Positions 46,026 to 57,956 of a DNA stretch of 64,000 bases are shown one piece after another. Origin of the DNA: Quercus robur (taxonomy: Eukaryota; Streptophyta; Magnoliopsida; Fagales; Fagaceae); NCBI RefSeq assembly GCF_932294415.1, contig NC_065535.1:88738862-88802861 (forward strand), read 5' to 3'. Position 1 is the stretch's first letter. Every line of letters starts with the position of its first letter. A program made the translations under genes and the position numbers. The notes under the pieces were generated by a model. It worked only from the letters and a program-made list of their open reading frames with translations, was not told where the DNA came from and made no database searches.

Positions 46026-49000
46026 TTTACTTTGCCTTTCTATTTACTTTCAGATACGGCAAGGCACCAATCACGTTGTCATAGTCACTCCGGCTAACTG
46101 CTTGCTGTTCATATGACAATAAACCAAAGCAGCATTAGAAAGCAATTTTACAGTGGCATTGAGACAATGATACTAAATCTGAGAGATAAAATATTAAAAT
46201 TTACATGCAAATAGTAAACTATGCAATTAATTTGAATTTATTTTTCCCTCATGACATTAGTGCAAACTCTCTTTCTAGAAGAATCAGTCTACTAAGTTCT
46301 ACTTAACCTTTGCAGTATCTGCATCAGAAACCAAATGTGAGTTGAAATGGAATGTTACAATGAGTATGTTGTAGTACCTCTTGGTCACAAATCTTAATCA
46401 AAATTTCTCAGTGGAAATGTTAACATTACTTGATTGGAGGAATCCACAAAATATTTTTTTATTTTTTAAATTGGTAACAACACTGCACCTGATGGGTTTT
46501 AAATCCATGAACTCACCCCACTTTGGTTATAAGGGGAGGAGGTGCCATTTGAGCTAGAGCTCATTGGCAATGAGATCTGATGGTTGGGGTTTGAACCGGT
46601 TTTGAATCTTAGCTTTTATAATGCTAATTGATTAACCCAAAAAAAAAAGAGTAGCAAGCCATCTGAATGAAAATGACTAGAAGATTAAAGATATGGAACA
46701 AGTTATAAGGGTCCAAAACTGATGAGAAGGTAATTTACCATTTTTTAATTCTGTAACAGAAGACAAAGATGATCCTCTTCTGTTAAGATAACCAATTTCA
46801 ATAGGTGGCACCACTCAACCTAACCTTGAACAATAAAGCTAACCATAAATCATTTAACACCATTTTCTACAAGGCAACTATGGTTAATCTTTCTCATAGA
46901 TATGAGGTCAAAATATTCTCCTCCTTAAAGATACATGGCAGAAACCCACTCAATATGACAATAATTTGTGCTTTTCTAATAGAAGATAGAAGTCTTCAGG
47001 CTTCTCCTTTACAAACATTAACATTATCATTGCCCTCTATTACTCCTTGGAACTGAACACCTAAATATGACAACTCATGAAGAGGTCACCAAACAAAACC
47101 TATACCACCTAAAACTTCACAGCACAGGAAGTGAACATACTAGATAACAAACCCCAAGAAGGAAATTAAACAAGAGGTAATACCTCATCTCTTTAAAGCC
47201 ACAATCACATGACACTGTTGTAACTTGTAGGAGAATAATTAGACCTATTCTGTTAATTAAAATGTGATGATATTTCCATCTTAAATATCCAAACAACATC
47301 AAAATCTATCACAGAAGCTGAGAGATGATGAATGAACAGATGAATTCTATGACAGAAAAGAGGCCCTTCATAATAAGCAAACCCTTCCTATTTCTGCCTT
47401 GTTACCACTCACCAAAGTTATGAGGGAAAAGGGGGTTAGAATTTAGAAAGATATTTAGTACCTAGGACCACTACTTGTTCAAAGTTTTCACAAACCTAAA
47501 GGTCTGAAAGTGAATATTAAGATTGGGTTTTATAATGAGCTCACAGGGACTCCTGACTTTCCTCAACAGCACAACAAATAAGGAAACATCTCAATCAGAG
47601 TACTCTCCAAAGTATGCTCTCCATATTGCATAGAAACTCGTTCATCCCTTTTTTCTCACACAGTTATGAATTTTTGCTACTGTAATGTATTTATACATTA
47701 GATATAGACAAATATGTACACGCATCATTAGAGACAATGCTTTTATCCCCTTGGCTTAACACATTGATGATTGATCCAGTCTTTTTTTAACAATATTAAG
47801 AATTTAGAAAATAAAAGATAATATAATCACTCAACTTGGGTCAACAATGTTCTCGTTGTTCATATTTTTTAATTATCAAAAACATGATAGTTTTGCCAAG
47901 AGCCTTGTAGCTCAACTAACACCTCCTGGTGTTTCTAATAGAGAAGTCCAACGTTCAAATCCCCCTCTCCCCCATTGTAATTGTCAAATTATTAAAAATA
48001 AATAAATAAATAAGAGAGAGAGGATAGTTTTCTGTATTTTCTTCTTTTCACTCTTATAAGCTCCTCGAGTAGAACCCTGGTTCCCTATTTATACAAACAT
48101 GATCCACTAATTATATCCTACAAACATGTTTTCTGAATTCTACCTCTAACTCAAATTAATTTAAAAACTAAAACCCACGTGGTATCTGTGTGTGGTGAAT
48201 TGTAAAACTAAGTAACTTTAATAACTTCCATGCCTTAAAGACAGCCAAAGAAAAGATTATCCCTAAAAAGAACATTTGACAAAACACACCATTAATAGGC
48301 TAACAGCCAGTTTGGAAGGGGAAAAAGAATGGAATGAAAATGATCTTTAAAATACATTCAATCCATTCTCCTATTTGGGAGTTTAGTGGGGAAAAATTGG
48401 AATGGTTAAAAGGAAATTTCAATTCCATTCCATTCACTCTTTAAGCATTCCTCCCAAAATTGGAAGAAACACTAATGTATTTAATGAAATAGAGGTGAAA
48501 AATCGATTTTATCCCTATCTTGAGAAAATACAAATAAAAGATAAAGTGTATACTAATAAAATCATATATTTATTTCCTTTATAAACTTCCAAACACACTG
48601 GAAAAGAAATAACCATATTCCGATCCATTCTCTTACAATCTACCCAACCCATTTCATTCCATTCCATTCTTTTATGAACTCCCAAGCTTAGTGTTAATTG
48701 TATAGTCTCAACACAAACTTAAAGCATGAATCATGAAATGAATATGTCTAGGGACACACCCAATCTTAGATGTTGAGGCGGTCGACTGTGAGTGTTGGAC
48801 ACTTTCTACCCACTGCATTTTACATGGACCCAAACTTTTTTTTTCCCACCACACTCACAATTGACCACTTAGGCAAGTTGTGAAATTGTGTGTGTCCGCA
48901 GTATTATTCTAAATGACATAGAAGCAAGGGACATGGTACAACCAATAGATTAGATACATAAAAGTCCTAAAGAAGAATTTTAAGAATGAACAGGGAAAAT

Positions 49001-49699
49001 GTATATAACAAGTGAGAAAGCATTGTGCAAAGAAAGGGTACCATTTTGGAGAGACGCAATTTCCTCTTGGAGTTCTTCTTATACAGCAAATGTTGCTTTC
49101 CAGCTCCCCTCCGAACTATTTTCCCTCTACCCGTCACCCTGAATCGCTTTGCTGACGCCTATCAAATAATTAGAAAAAGAAGAAGCTCATTTGAATTGCT
49201 GAGAATATTTAGGATAAGATAAACTCAAAATTTTGCACTGGGTTTAATCGAGTAGAGCCAAATTTCGTTTGCAAATGACAATGCCGTGACATTTGAAATC
49301 CTAATTTACCGAACTTGGGGTCTGTGAATTTCTCATTCATTTTATTTTCCCATGTTTTCTCAGCAATTCACAAACACACACACACAGACCCAGAGAGAAG
49401 GACAGAGAGGAGGGGACCTTGTGGGTCTTCATTTTGTAGCCTTTGGCAGAGACAATGGTGAGAGAGCGAGGTCTCTGAGGAATTGTGCAGAGGTTGTTGT
49501 TGTTGTTGTGAGGAAAAAAGGAGCCGAACCCAGAAATGGAATTTGAGGAACTGAGTCTGAGTGAGCTCAACTTGTTGTTGAATGAAGCGAGCTTGATTGA
49601 GGCGTGAGAGGAACGAGTCGAAGAAGAAGAAGAAGAAGGAGGGCATAATGGGGAAATTCTGAAACCGAAAGACAACGTTAAAGTTGCGGAGCAACCCAT
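46026..49699 (-). CDS. RPL35: Plastid large-subunit ribosomal protein bL35c
   Basis: A nuclear gene for chloroplast 50S protein L35, orthologous to Arabidopsis AT2G24090 as I recall. Minus-strand exons 49418-49699, 49042-49158 and 46026-46103, all GT-AG with phase 0 junctions, 158 aa. Residues 1 to about 83 are Ser-rich with few acidic residues, a chloroplast transit peptide. The mature part starts about [11 protein letters not shown], continues [17 protein letters not shown] and [19 protein letters not shown], and ends [20 protein letters not shown]. Those are all conserved bL35 blocks. The second intron (2.9 kb) holds SINEs and a MITE. Start ATG 49699 opens the frame with the transit peptide. 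The product is a structural, strongly basic rRNA-binding protein. Confidence 0.95.
46470..46570 (-). repeat. tRNA-derived SINE, family 3, copy 2 (RPL35 intron 2)
   Basis: On the minus strand CTCTAGCTCAAATGGCACC is a good A box, and GTTCATGGATTTAAAACCC is a B-box variant. CATCAGGTGCAGTGTTG follows. It corresponds part by part to the copy at 9873. Confidence 0.55.
47895..48016 (+). repeat. tRNA-derived SINE, family 1, copy 3 (RPL35 intron 2)
   Basis: The best-preserved copy. The A box is CCTTGTAGCTCAACTAACACC and the B box ACGTTCAAATCCCCC. It ends CTCCCCCATTGTAATTGTC, then AAATTATTAAAA and an (AAAT)n tail. It reads against the host gene. Confidence 0.7.
48305..48690. mobile_element. hAT-like MITE in RPL35 intron 2
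   Basis: Inverted ends are imperfect: GCCAGTTTGGAAGGGGAAAA on the left, and CATTCTTTTATGAACTCCCA on the right. Subterminal GGAATGG/CCATTCC motifs are dense on both sides, as in many hAT MITEs. No target duplication was settled. Confidence 0.5.
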
Positions 49700-49869
49700 G
49701 TTTTTTTTTTAAGCTTGTGGTCTTTCTTTCTTTTGCTTGTTCTGCGGCAGAAGAAGCAGAAGCTGTGTCTGGAATCTGGATAAAGGCCGGAATAATTTGG
49801 ACCTCTATCTTTCTTGGAATTTACGGATGAGGACACTGCCAGTGCCAGTTCATGGACTGGGTCCTGAGC

Positions 49870-49875
49870 TGGGCC
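49870..49875 (-). promoter_or_regulatory. Site II-like TGGGCC motif upstream of RPL35
   Basis: TGGGCC lies 171 bp upstream of the RPL35 start codon in a GC-richer stretch. TGGGCY 'site II' motifs are common in promoters of plant genes for organellar ribosomal proteins, so the position fits. This is motif evidence only. Confidence 0.35.
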
Positions 49876-49911
49876 TGGACCTGGTGTAAAATGGATCCGG
49901 GTTAAACCCAA

Positions 49912-51370
49912 ACAATTCTCTTACTCTCTCAATTTACAAGATCCCTCCAAGAAAGTACTTTTTTTCTTAGTTATAGAAATATCTTGCTTTTTTTTTTTTT
50001 TTGGTTGAAAATATTAAATATTTTAACACATGCAAAGAGGAGAGAGTCTTAAAACAAATTGACAATGGTTTTTTATTAATTTGATTGCAAAGAAATTGGG
50101 CGAATTTTTATTAATGAAACTTAGAAATGTGCATGCACACATTTTCAATTTTTTTTTTTTTTTTGGGCTGATTTGAGGAGAGGGGGTGCTAATAAGAATT
50201 AGAATAATGATCTGATTATGCCAAATTGAAAATGAAATTTTCCAAAGACACCTTTTACAAACTTTGCACAGTTTGTCTATTTTTTTTTTTCTTGAATATC
50301 TTAGTCATGTGGGACAAGAGGTGTAGTCGGTGAAGTAAAAAAGAGTCATAAGGGGCCATTTAATTTAAGGTGTACGTGTGGATGCAATGCAAGAAAGAGA
50401 GATGAGAAATTTATGGTGAGGGATGAGCCACATCCAGGAGTACCAAACGCAGATGAATGAAACTTGTGTAGGTGTTTGAAGACAAACGGATAACATGTGT
50501 CCTATAGGCAACATTCTCTTCTTGGGATATCATATAACCCACCCACCAAATTACATAAATGCTCCCCCTAAGCCATCTCAAGTCTCAACCACACCTTTGG
50601 TCACATTTACAATCAGGTCCTACTACTCAACCTTTATCTTATGACCCACCAAACCATAACCTCATTGAAAACCCCAAGCTATTAAGCTTAGAATGACACG
50701 ACTCCCTTGCCCACAGGTGCTCGTCGGGCTTGTCCAATCACCCATGATTCAACATGGCTTATATTGGCTGTCTGGGGCCAGAGGGATGGGACTCAGATGT
50801 TAAGCAATACGACCCATGCTAACTGCTTAGCAAGGCATTTCTGTTGGGATGCAGTGAAGAAGAACAAGTAGAAACTGCTTCCTTATTAAAGAAGAGCAGT
50901 AACCCCAGCAAGGATTATAAATGCAGCCTAATGAAGAATTTGAAAATGATAACAGAAGCTGTGCCTCATTATCTGTTGAAGAGTGAAATTACATTGATGT
51001 AGCATCTCTCATTTTGGCAAGCATCTTAAAAATAGCTTACCCAAGCAAAATGGTTTTGAATTGTCAAGCTGCTTTTCTGGTAACAATATTTCTCCACAAG
51101 TACCTGACAAAAAAACTTTCTAAGCTATATATGTTAAAGAGATAACTAGAAACTACTACATTAGTATTTACTTCAATCTTACAATCCAGTCACACATATG
51201 CTAAACGAAAAGAAAAAACAGTGAAGTGCTCCATACATCCTTCGTGGGCATGATCTGCTGTTTCAGCGCAGAGTAGTTGGGCAGAACTTCATTCCTTGGG
51301 TAAGTGCACCCAAGAAGAGAGACAGAGTAGAATTTTAACTGCAAAACTTTTTAGTTTCCATTTCTGGATA
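49912..51370. other. Intergenic region with an unusual non-AT-rich block
   Basis: The part nearest 51371 is the NUP43 3' UTR. From about 50380 to 51000 base composition is more balanced than in other spacers, with no open frame and no recognisable repeat. See the findings for a possible non-coding transcript. Confidence 0.4.
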
Positions 51371-54300
51371 TTATGGCCTTGTCAAGATGGCTATAGACTC
51401 CCACTCCAAACTACATATCATGTCCTGTATAGCCAAACATAGAACCATCACAAAATTTTAAGTGACTAGAGGGTTGGGGAAATAGATAAAATAACCACAC
51501 TTGTTTACCCTTCCACAAAGTTCAAACCCATATTAATACAATTTTCACTTACCGAGGGGTTTTCCCGGTCAATGTCAAAGCTGTTGATTGCACAAGGTTC
51601 TGCCAATAGCTCCATGGGTTCTACATCTGTGCAATATAAATAGTCAGTCAGTCCCACTTTACATTTTGGAAGCAAATTTCTGCTTCTTTAGAAAAATCAA
51701 AACAACCACTTTATCTCTTAGCAAATGAAATAACACAGGATTTTATCCGCAAAAGTGATCACTCAACAATAGTTAAAACAATTCATACCTTGTTCAACAA
51801 CAGCAAGGATACCATCCTCTGAGCATATAATAGCAGGTAAAATCCGTGAGGATGAGATGTTGCCCATGTTTGTAGACTTGGTATAGCAGTCATACTGAAC
51901 CTCCCAAACCTCACTTTCACATGCTGAAGGGATTGCAGCATCACCTGCCCCAATCCCAGAAAGAATAATTGGCTGTTGTTGCCACCTAAGATCCCAGGCA
52001 AATACAGTGCCTAAAGAGCCTCCTGCCTATATAATTACAATAGCATAAGATTCATGCAAACATAATTTTTACTCAAAAAGCTAGCTCAGCTTTGACATGA
52101 TCATGCAAGAATCAGACAATTATGTTGAATATCAGTGTATTAAAGAGATCATGGACAGTTATTTTGAAGTTTAAAAACCACTTGAATGTGACATCATTCT
52201 GAACCATGATAATGCGAGATGGATACTATAAAAACACATATCACATCAAATGTATTTCATTGGTTAAGAATTACCGTTAGATTGTAACATTTGCTTCCAC
52301 TATTACTGCAATGAAAGAGAACACACCAAATTGGACATGTTTTGACTTAAATAAGTAACATTATTGGAACATGGCACAAGTCTCACGGTCACAAAATTCT
52401 ATGCAAGGAAAGCAATGTTATAATTTTTAGAATCAGTACATTAAAAAGTCCAGTACCCCATCACTTTATGATGCATAAGCATGTTGATTACATTGCTTGC
52501 ATATGTACCCAGTGGTTGCCCCAAAAATAATTCGACAATCAAATACAAGAGCTAACCCTTTGGCAAAACAATACACAGTGACATGCGTTTGAAACAGCAA
52601 TACAAGCAATAAACAGTTAAGAACTGATAATAAGAAGATTACTAAACCATTTTCACTAGCATCCAGATTCCCTTAATTTTTAGTTGAGTATTTGGTTTCC
52701 ATTATAGTTGGCCAATGGTCACATTTCATTCGTAACTTCAACTTCAACCCAAGCATTACAGGATGTCTTGGCAGATAAGGGCAATACATTGTGGGAAGAA
52801 AGATATATGGTTAACCACAAAAAAGTGTACAGAGTACATACAAATAGTTCAAGAAATTTTGAGAAAATAGGAAAGAGAAGGTGACGGAGATACTAAGGAT
52901 AAAGCTGCAAAAATACCCAATAGGTAATGTGTCAGAGTTCCAGCATTCCACCAATTAAAAGAAACAAACTGAGAGACAGAGATAGAGAGACAAGGCTCTC
53001 AACTCTTACCTAACTGATACCAAGTTACCAACATTCAAGCCAATGGCTAGTGATATTATCATATTATCAAATATAATTATGATTAACCAGCTAAGAGGCA
53101 TGAACACCCCAAAATCACTGGCATGTTCATGTCGGACATGTGTTACACAGACACTCCTGCATGCATGTCCTTGGTGTGCTAGGAGGAAAAGATTTATTTG
53201 ATTTTAATAGTTTTAGTTAAATCTGTGTGTACTTATTTTATTTATCTGTTGAATTACCACGGAATACATAGAATTTTCTATGCTTTGATTTTATACAATA
53301 AATTTACCCTCACATGTTTATGCATATGCATTATTACTGTTTAACTAAGAAGTATAGACATGGAAATGACATGACCTAAAGAAACAAAAATTCCTGAAAA
53401 ATTAGAACATCAGTGGGGATATGACAATTAATTGATTAATATCTTTAGGTATATTTTATTTATTTTTAGGCATATTTTATATGAAAAAAAAAAAAAAAAT
53501 CCCACAAAATAAAAATTCTGTCCCAATAAATGGAAAGAAAAGAGGAGAGCACTAAGGAATGGTGGAGCAGGCATCTTACCAGACACGTATGTTTTCTTGA
53601 CGGATGAATATCAATGGAGTGTACAATCCCAGAAGTTGTTCCTTGAGTCCTGCAATATTACCACCACAAAATTTCCATATGCATATCATTTGAGATAGAA
53701 TGGACAGCTTTCTTAATTCAAAAGGGTAAATTAATAAGCACAAGGTCAAAGTATGAATTGTCCTTCAACATATTTCTATTTATGGAGTTAATACACTTTA
53801 AAATACATAGATTTTTTTCAGATGTGGTAAAATTATATGTTTGAATAAAACTCAGATTTCCACCTGTGAAAGGTTAGAAGAGATGCAATCAAGTCATTTA
53901 GAATACATATTTACACAAACAAACTGTGAAATAGACACTAAAATAACAAAGGTCAAAGAAAAATTGTTTTAACCAAATCAAATGCCTAATACCACCAACA
54001 ATGCCTTGTACAAAATGACCTTTCACTAACCTTTTAGTCATGTCACTTGCAGGCAACATCCATCTAGGCACCCACATAGATACATATAAAACAATAACAA
54101 ATACATGAATACATATGCATGTAGGTATATGTGCGTTGGGTTAATAGGAGTAATTGTTGATAGCTAACAAGTATGCTAGTTTCCAGGATGCTAAAAGTAA
54201 AAACATGGTTATTCTTTTTGTAAGGTCTTTTTTTTTTGGTGTTTTTTTTTGGGGGGGGGGGGGGGGGGGGGGGGGGTGGTGGGGGGGTAAAGTAACCTTT

Positions 54301-56455
54301 GCTTCAACATTTTTGGTGTTGTGGCGAAAGTAGAAAAAGGAGGTGTCATGATATACCGGCTGCATTGAGATGACAACTATACTAATACTGTTTATCTACT
54401 GCGTTACAAACCCAAGAAGTTACCAATGAATTGGTCAAAGGCAATCTTATATATATTCAAAAGAGGAGAGGTATCAAATGTACAAAAAAAGCACTTGAAA
54501 CACTCCTAAAGAATTACAAAGCAGGATTCGAAGGATTTATGAAATCAAGATAAGGCAATGAAGTGATGCTACCCAAAGTAGCCATCCACTCATAAAATGA
54601 TCTAAGCAAAAATTGTTTGATATTATGATTTGGGCGTTCAACACCATCAAACATTTATTTGTTCTTCTCTAGCCAGATTGTCCACAGAACACAAAGAAGA
54701 GTTGTTGCTTTCCAAATCTTTTTGACTGAAATGGCAGGGAATTTTGTTTGGCCAAAACTGCAGAAATTGGAGCATGACCTTTGGCAAAAGCCAAGATACA
54801 CCAAATAAAGTAAACACAAACAACCAGATATCTTGTGCCACTGATGCTCACTCATGAAGCCACTAACCAGTAAAGCTTCATCCGTGAAGCAAATAAACCT
54901 AAACAAAATACTGAAACCACGATTGTCATATCAAGAATGCAAATCCTCTCCCAACATCTGGTATATAAAACTTTTACCATCTGACTCCAAAAGTAACATC
55001 TTTATATATGCCTCAATATTTGAAGATTATAGTCTTACACTGAAATATCTTGCAATGAGCTTCCTCTTACATGAAATTTGAATTCTTATTGATTCCTCTA
55101 CAGATGATGAAATGGTTCAACCAATGAATTACTGCCTAATGATTAACATGGCCAATACCAATCAATACCATCGAAATGTTAAATGCATAAATCAAATGCA
55201 AATTGTTAGCCATCTGTGGGAAAAAAAAAATGACTCCAAAAATTTGGGCCATGGCAGGGACCAATTTGTAAGCAAAAATGAGACAATGGCTATCAACCCA
55301 GCCCAAAAATTTTCCAAATTTTATGAACATCACAGTACTTATCCCATCCTCATTTTCATTAATCAAATCAGCCTAGCCAAATAGCCAAGAACCTTGTAGC
55401 TCAACTAGTTGGCACCTCCTAGTGTTTCCAACAGAAACATCCAGGATTTTTCTTCCTCCCCCAGCTATTGAATTATCAAAAAATAATAATAACAACTAAA
55501 CAAATAGGAGCAAGCAGTAAATGAGCACACTAATTTATGACTAGGACAATCTTAAGAACATCCAACATCCTTAAATAATTGGTTCTTTTACATATTTGAT
55601 ACAGAAAATTATCAATTTAGGCCAATGTTTTTTCTTCATTTTCAACAATTACTATTTTAAGTTCTGAATCACTAAAACAGTCAGCTTTCCTAAAGTACCA
55701 TCCCAATATTCATACATACACGCGCAAATTAACAATGTAAAAGCTATATAAACTAAAATGTAGCAAAAAACATAATGTTGGAAACTAAAAATCACTCACC
55801 AGTTGCCCTTGAACTGAGAAACCGCCCCGCCGGGTTTCCTCTGATCCCACCACTGAAGACTAAACCCATACCCACCGGTGGCAAACTCCACCGGCGACGC
55901 CCATTTCGCCGCGGTATACGAAACCAACCCATCACTATCGAAAACCCGGCGACAACTCAACCCGGAACCCGTAACCCCAACCAAATTGACCCTCCCATCC
56001 TCCCCAACGGTCACGCACTCAGCCCCACCGTCCTTCACATCGACACAAGACACAGCCCCAACGTGCAGCTCCTTCGCCGGCACCGAGCACTCGGACTCGA
56101 GCGAGGCGTCGACGGCGTTGGCGAAGAGGAGGTGGAGGGAGCCGGAGAAGGTGGAGGCGGCGATGAGGGGTTTGTGGGTTGGGGTTTGGGAGGTCTTGAG
56201 GGAGGAGATTCGGGAAGGCGGAGAAAATGTGGATTGAGGAATTAGGGTTAGGGTTTGGGATTGGGGATTGAGGGAGTGGATTTCGAGAGAGGGGGTGTTG
56301 GAGTCGGAGTCGAAGAGAGAGAGGACGGTGAAGCGGTCGAAGGCGGAGAGCTGAGGGAGCCAGCGGACGGCGTCGATGTATTTGGTTTGTGGGAATCTGT
56401 GGATTTGAGGTGGGTCTCGGAGAGCTGTGCCTGTGCCTGTGCCTGTGATTGCCAT
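51371..56455 (-). CDS. NUP43: Nuclear pore complex protein NUP43 (WD40)
   Basis: A subunit of the Nup107-160 outer-ring complex of the nuclear pore, likely orthologous to Arabidopsis AT4G30840. Minus-strand exons 55800-56455, 53580-53649, 51789-52026, 51553-51626, 51371-51424, GT-AG and in phase, 363 aa. Exon 1 holds the first WD-type blades, e.g. TKYIDAVRWLPQLSAFDRF and GGYGFSLQWWDQRKPGGAV. Exon 2 has SGIVHSIDIHPSRKHTC, exon 3 GGSLGTVFAWDLRWQQQP and ILPAIICSEDGILAVVEQG. Exon 5 ends ICSLEWESIAILTRP. The fold should be a seven-bladed beta-propeller with weakly conserved repeats. The exon 1 region is GC-rich. Intron 1 carries a LINE fragment, a SINE and a poly-G run. Confidence 0.95.
54251..54276 (+). 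repeat. Poly-G run (26 G) in NUP43 intron 1
   Basis: Twenty-six consecutive G's follow a run of T's and are followed by TGGT and seven more G's. Homopolymers of G this long are rare in plant DNA. It could form a G-quadruplex or be a sequencing/assembly artefact. Confidence 0.9.
54420..55000 (-). mobile_element. Decayed LINE ORF2 C-terminus (zf-RVT region) in NUP43 intron 1
   Basis: On the minus strand, pieces in different frames match the end of plant LINE ORF2: LFVFTLFGVSWLLPKV, then IWKATTLLCVLWTIWLEKNK. A 3' UTR-like stretch with GTACATTTGATACCTC follows. Frame changes and stops make it non-functional. Boundaries are approximate. Confidence 0.55.
55384..55500 (+). repeat. tRNA-derived SINE, family 1, copy 4 (NUP43 intron 1)
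   Basis: The A box is CCTTGTAGCTCAACTAGTTG. GGCACCTCCTAGTGTTTCC matches copy 3. The B box is eroded (ATCCAGGATTTTTC). The tail is CCTCCCCCAGCTATTGAATT, then A-rich. Confidence 0.65.
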
Positions 56456-56864
56456 TGTTGGGGTTTTTGGCTCTCAAATGTGTGTGAGAGAGACAGAGGG
56501 GTTTTGGGACTCAATCCCTCCTAAACACTTTTTGTTTTTGTCTTTGAGAAAGTCTTCCCTCCTAAATTTAACAAACTGTACACTATAGTAAGCTAAACAA
56601 CCTTCTTTCTTTTCTTTTTTTTGGAAAAAATTTAAGAAATGACCTAAAGCATTAAGTTAAAAAATATTTTAGAGAAATTAAAAAAAAAAACTTTTTTTTT
56701 ATTGTTTTTTATATTTCTCATAAAAGTTGTATTAAAATTATTCTAAAATAGTTTATTAGAAAATATCCCAAAGACACCCGTTAACGAAAGTTAACTTTTT
56801 TTACTAACACTGGTTGCAAAGAATTGTACCATGAAAGCCAAATTGATCATCTTCTCATCAATAT
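56456..56864. other. NUP43 5' flank
   Basis: A short GA-rich leader (about 56470-56500) precedes the NUP43 start on the minus strand. Beyond it the DNA is AT-rich with no further gene, up to the LTR boundary. Less than 400 bp separates the start codon from the retrotransposon. Confidence 0.5.
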
Positions 56865-57463
56865 TGTAAGAACCAAGTACAAGAATTCTGGACCTTAGAT
56901 CACTTGGGCTCACAATTTATTTGTAGTGGGTTTAAGGATTTCCTACAATGGGTCGTTCTCGGCAGAGAGACTCAAAGCAACTCTCAGTTGATACTCTCTC
57001 CTTGACTATTTTCTCTCAATTTTTCTGAACCCCTTCTTCTCCCAGCTTTCTTCTATTTATAGCCAAGGTTAGTGAGGAGATCATGATTACAGTCACCGTT
57101 AGTGCTATTGAAGGTCCAGTATTATCAGGTTAAAGTGGTTGTTTAGGTGAAAGGGCGATGCAGCATTTATGATCTTGGAACTTGGTTCCCTTTTCACCGA
57201 TTATGTTCGGCAACTCACGTTCCCGTGCATATCATGTCCTTCCCGGATATGGCTCATGCGCTCTACCGGGAAAGATTAACCGGTCAACCCTGGGAACTTA
57301 ATACCCAAAACTTGTTTTTGCTCTAAGGCAGTTTCAAGAAGGGCATAAGGTAACTGGAGCTTTCTGCTGGGCCTGCGCCCAAGGCTGGTATGGGCTTGGG
57401 CCCGGGGCCTAGATGGGTCTGGGCCCAAGGCCAGTATGGGCTTTGGGAGCTCGGTGCCGTACA
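56865..57463 (-). repeat. 3' LTR of the Tat-type element
   Basis: It starts TGTAAGAACC and ends GCCGTACA on the plus strand, the TG...CA ends of an LTR, about 599 bp. A TATA box CTATAAATAG reads on the minus strand at 57053-57062, agreeing with the orientation of pol. The polypurine tract abuts its right end. Confidence 0.8.
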
Positions 57464-57478
57464 ATAGCCCCCCTTGAT
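57464..57478 (-). other. Polypurine tract
   Basis: On the minus strand ATCAAGGGGGGCTAT directly precedes the LTR's first TG. It is the plus-strand primer site for reverse transcription and confirms that this is the 3' LTR. Confidence 0.75.
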
Positions 57479-57754
57479 TCATACTCGGTCGCCGAGGAGA
57501 ATCAAGGAGCTGCCTGGGCCTTTTGACCTCGGGAATCTTCTAGTCTGGGACTTCTGGCTGTCACTTCTCATTAATAGTCATCTCAAAAGACGCGCCGTTT
57601 CGCGGCGCCAGGCGCAGTCGTCATTATTGCCTGACGGTTCGTGAATTGAAGCGGCGCGCAAATCGGTTACGCTTGGCATTTGTTGGGTCGCTCGTAGGCT
57701 GTGCCCATTTATTACTTGATTAAGCGTTTCTTCTTTCCCCATTTCTTCTGGCTC

Positions 57755-57762
57755 TATAAATA
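57755..57762 (+). promoter_or_regulatory. TATA box of the counter-oriented gene
   Basis: TATAAATA within GGCTCTATAAATAGTCC sits 195 bp upstream of the accessory ORF start, on the strand opposite to the retrotransposon's own transcription. It suggests an independent promoter. Confidence 0.6.
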
Positions 57763-57956
57763 GTCCTTCTCCAAACTTCATTCCATTTTTCCTTCGCCTC
57801 TGATCTTTAGTGCCTACTTTCTGCCGACCACATTTCTGTGCGCTTGCTTGCTCAGCGTTCTTTTCCTCCTTAGAACCCAAAGTAAGTCTTTCTTCCCCTT
57901 CCTGTTCCTTCAGCTTTGTTTCTTTGAGTTCATTCTTGTAGTTTTAGGCTTTGTAG

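Noticed and set aside
50775-50860. Similarity to 5S rRNA (GATGGGACTC...GTTAAGC)
   Set aside because: Only a short motif matches; the internal control region and overall order of 5S rRNA are absent.
55775-56245. Plus-strand open frames opposite NUP43 exon 1
   Set aside because: They are GC-rich shadows of the sense exon, which has clear WD40 character and correct splice sites.
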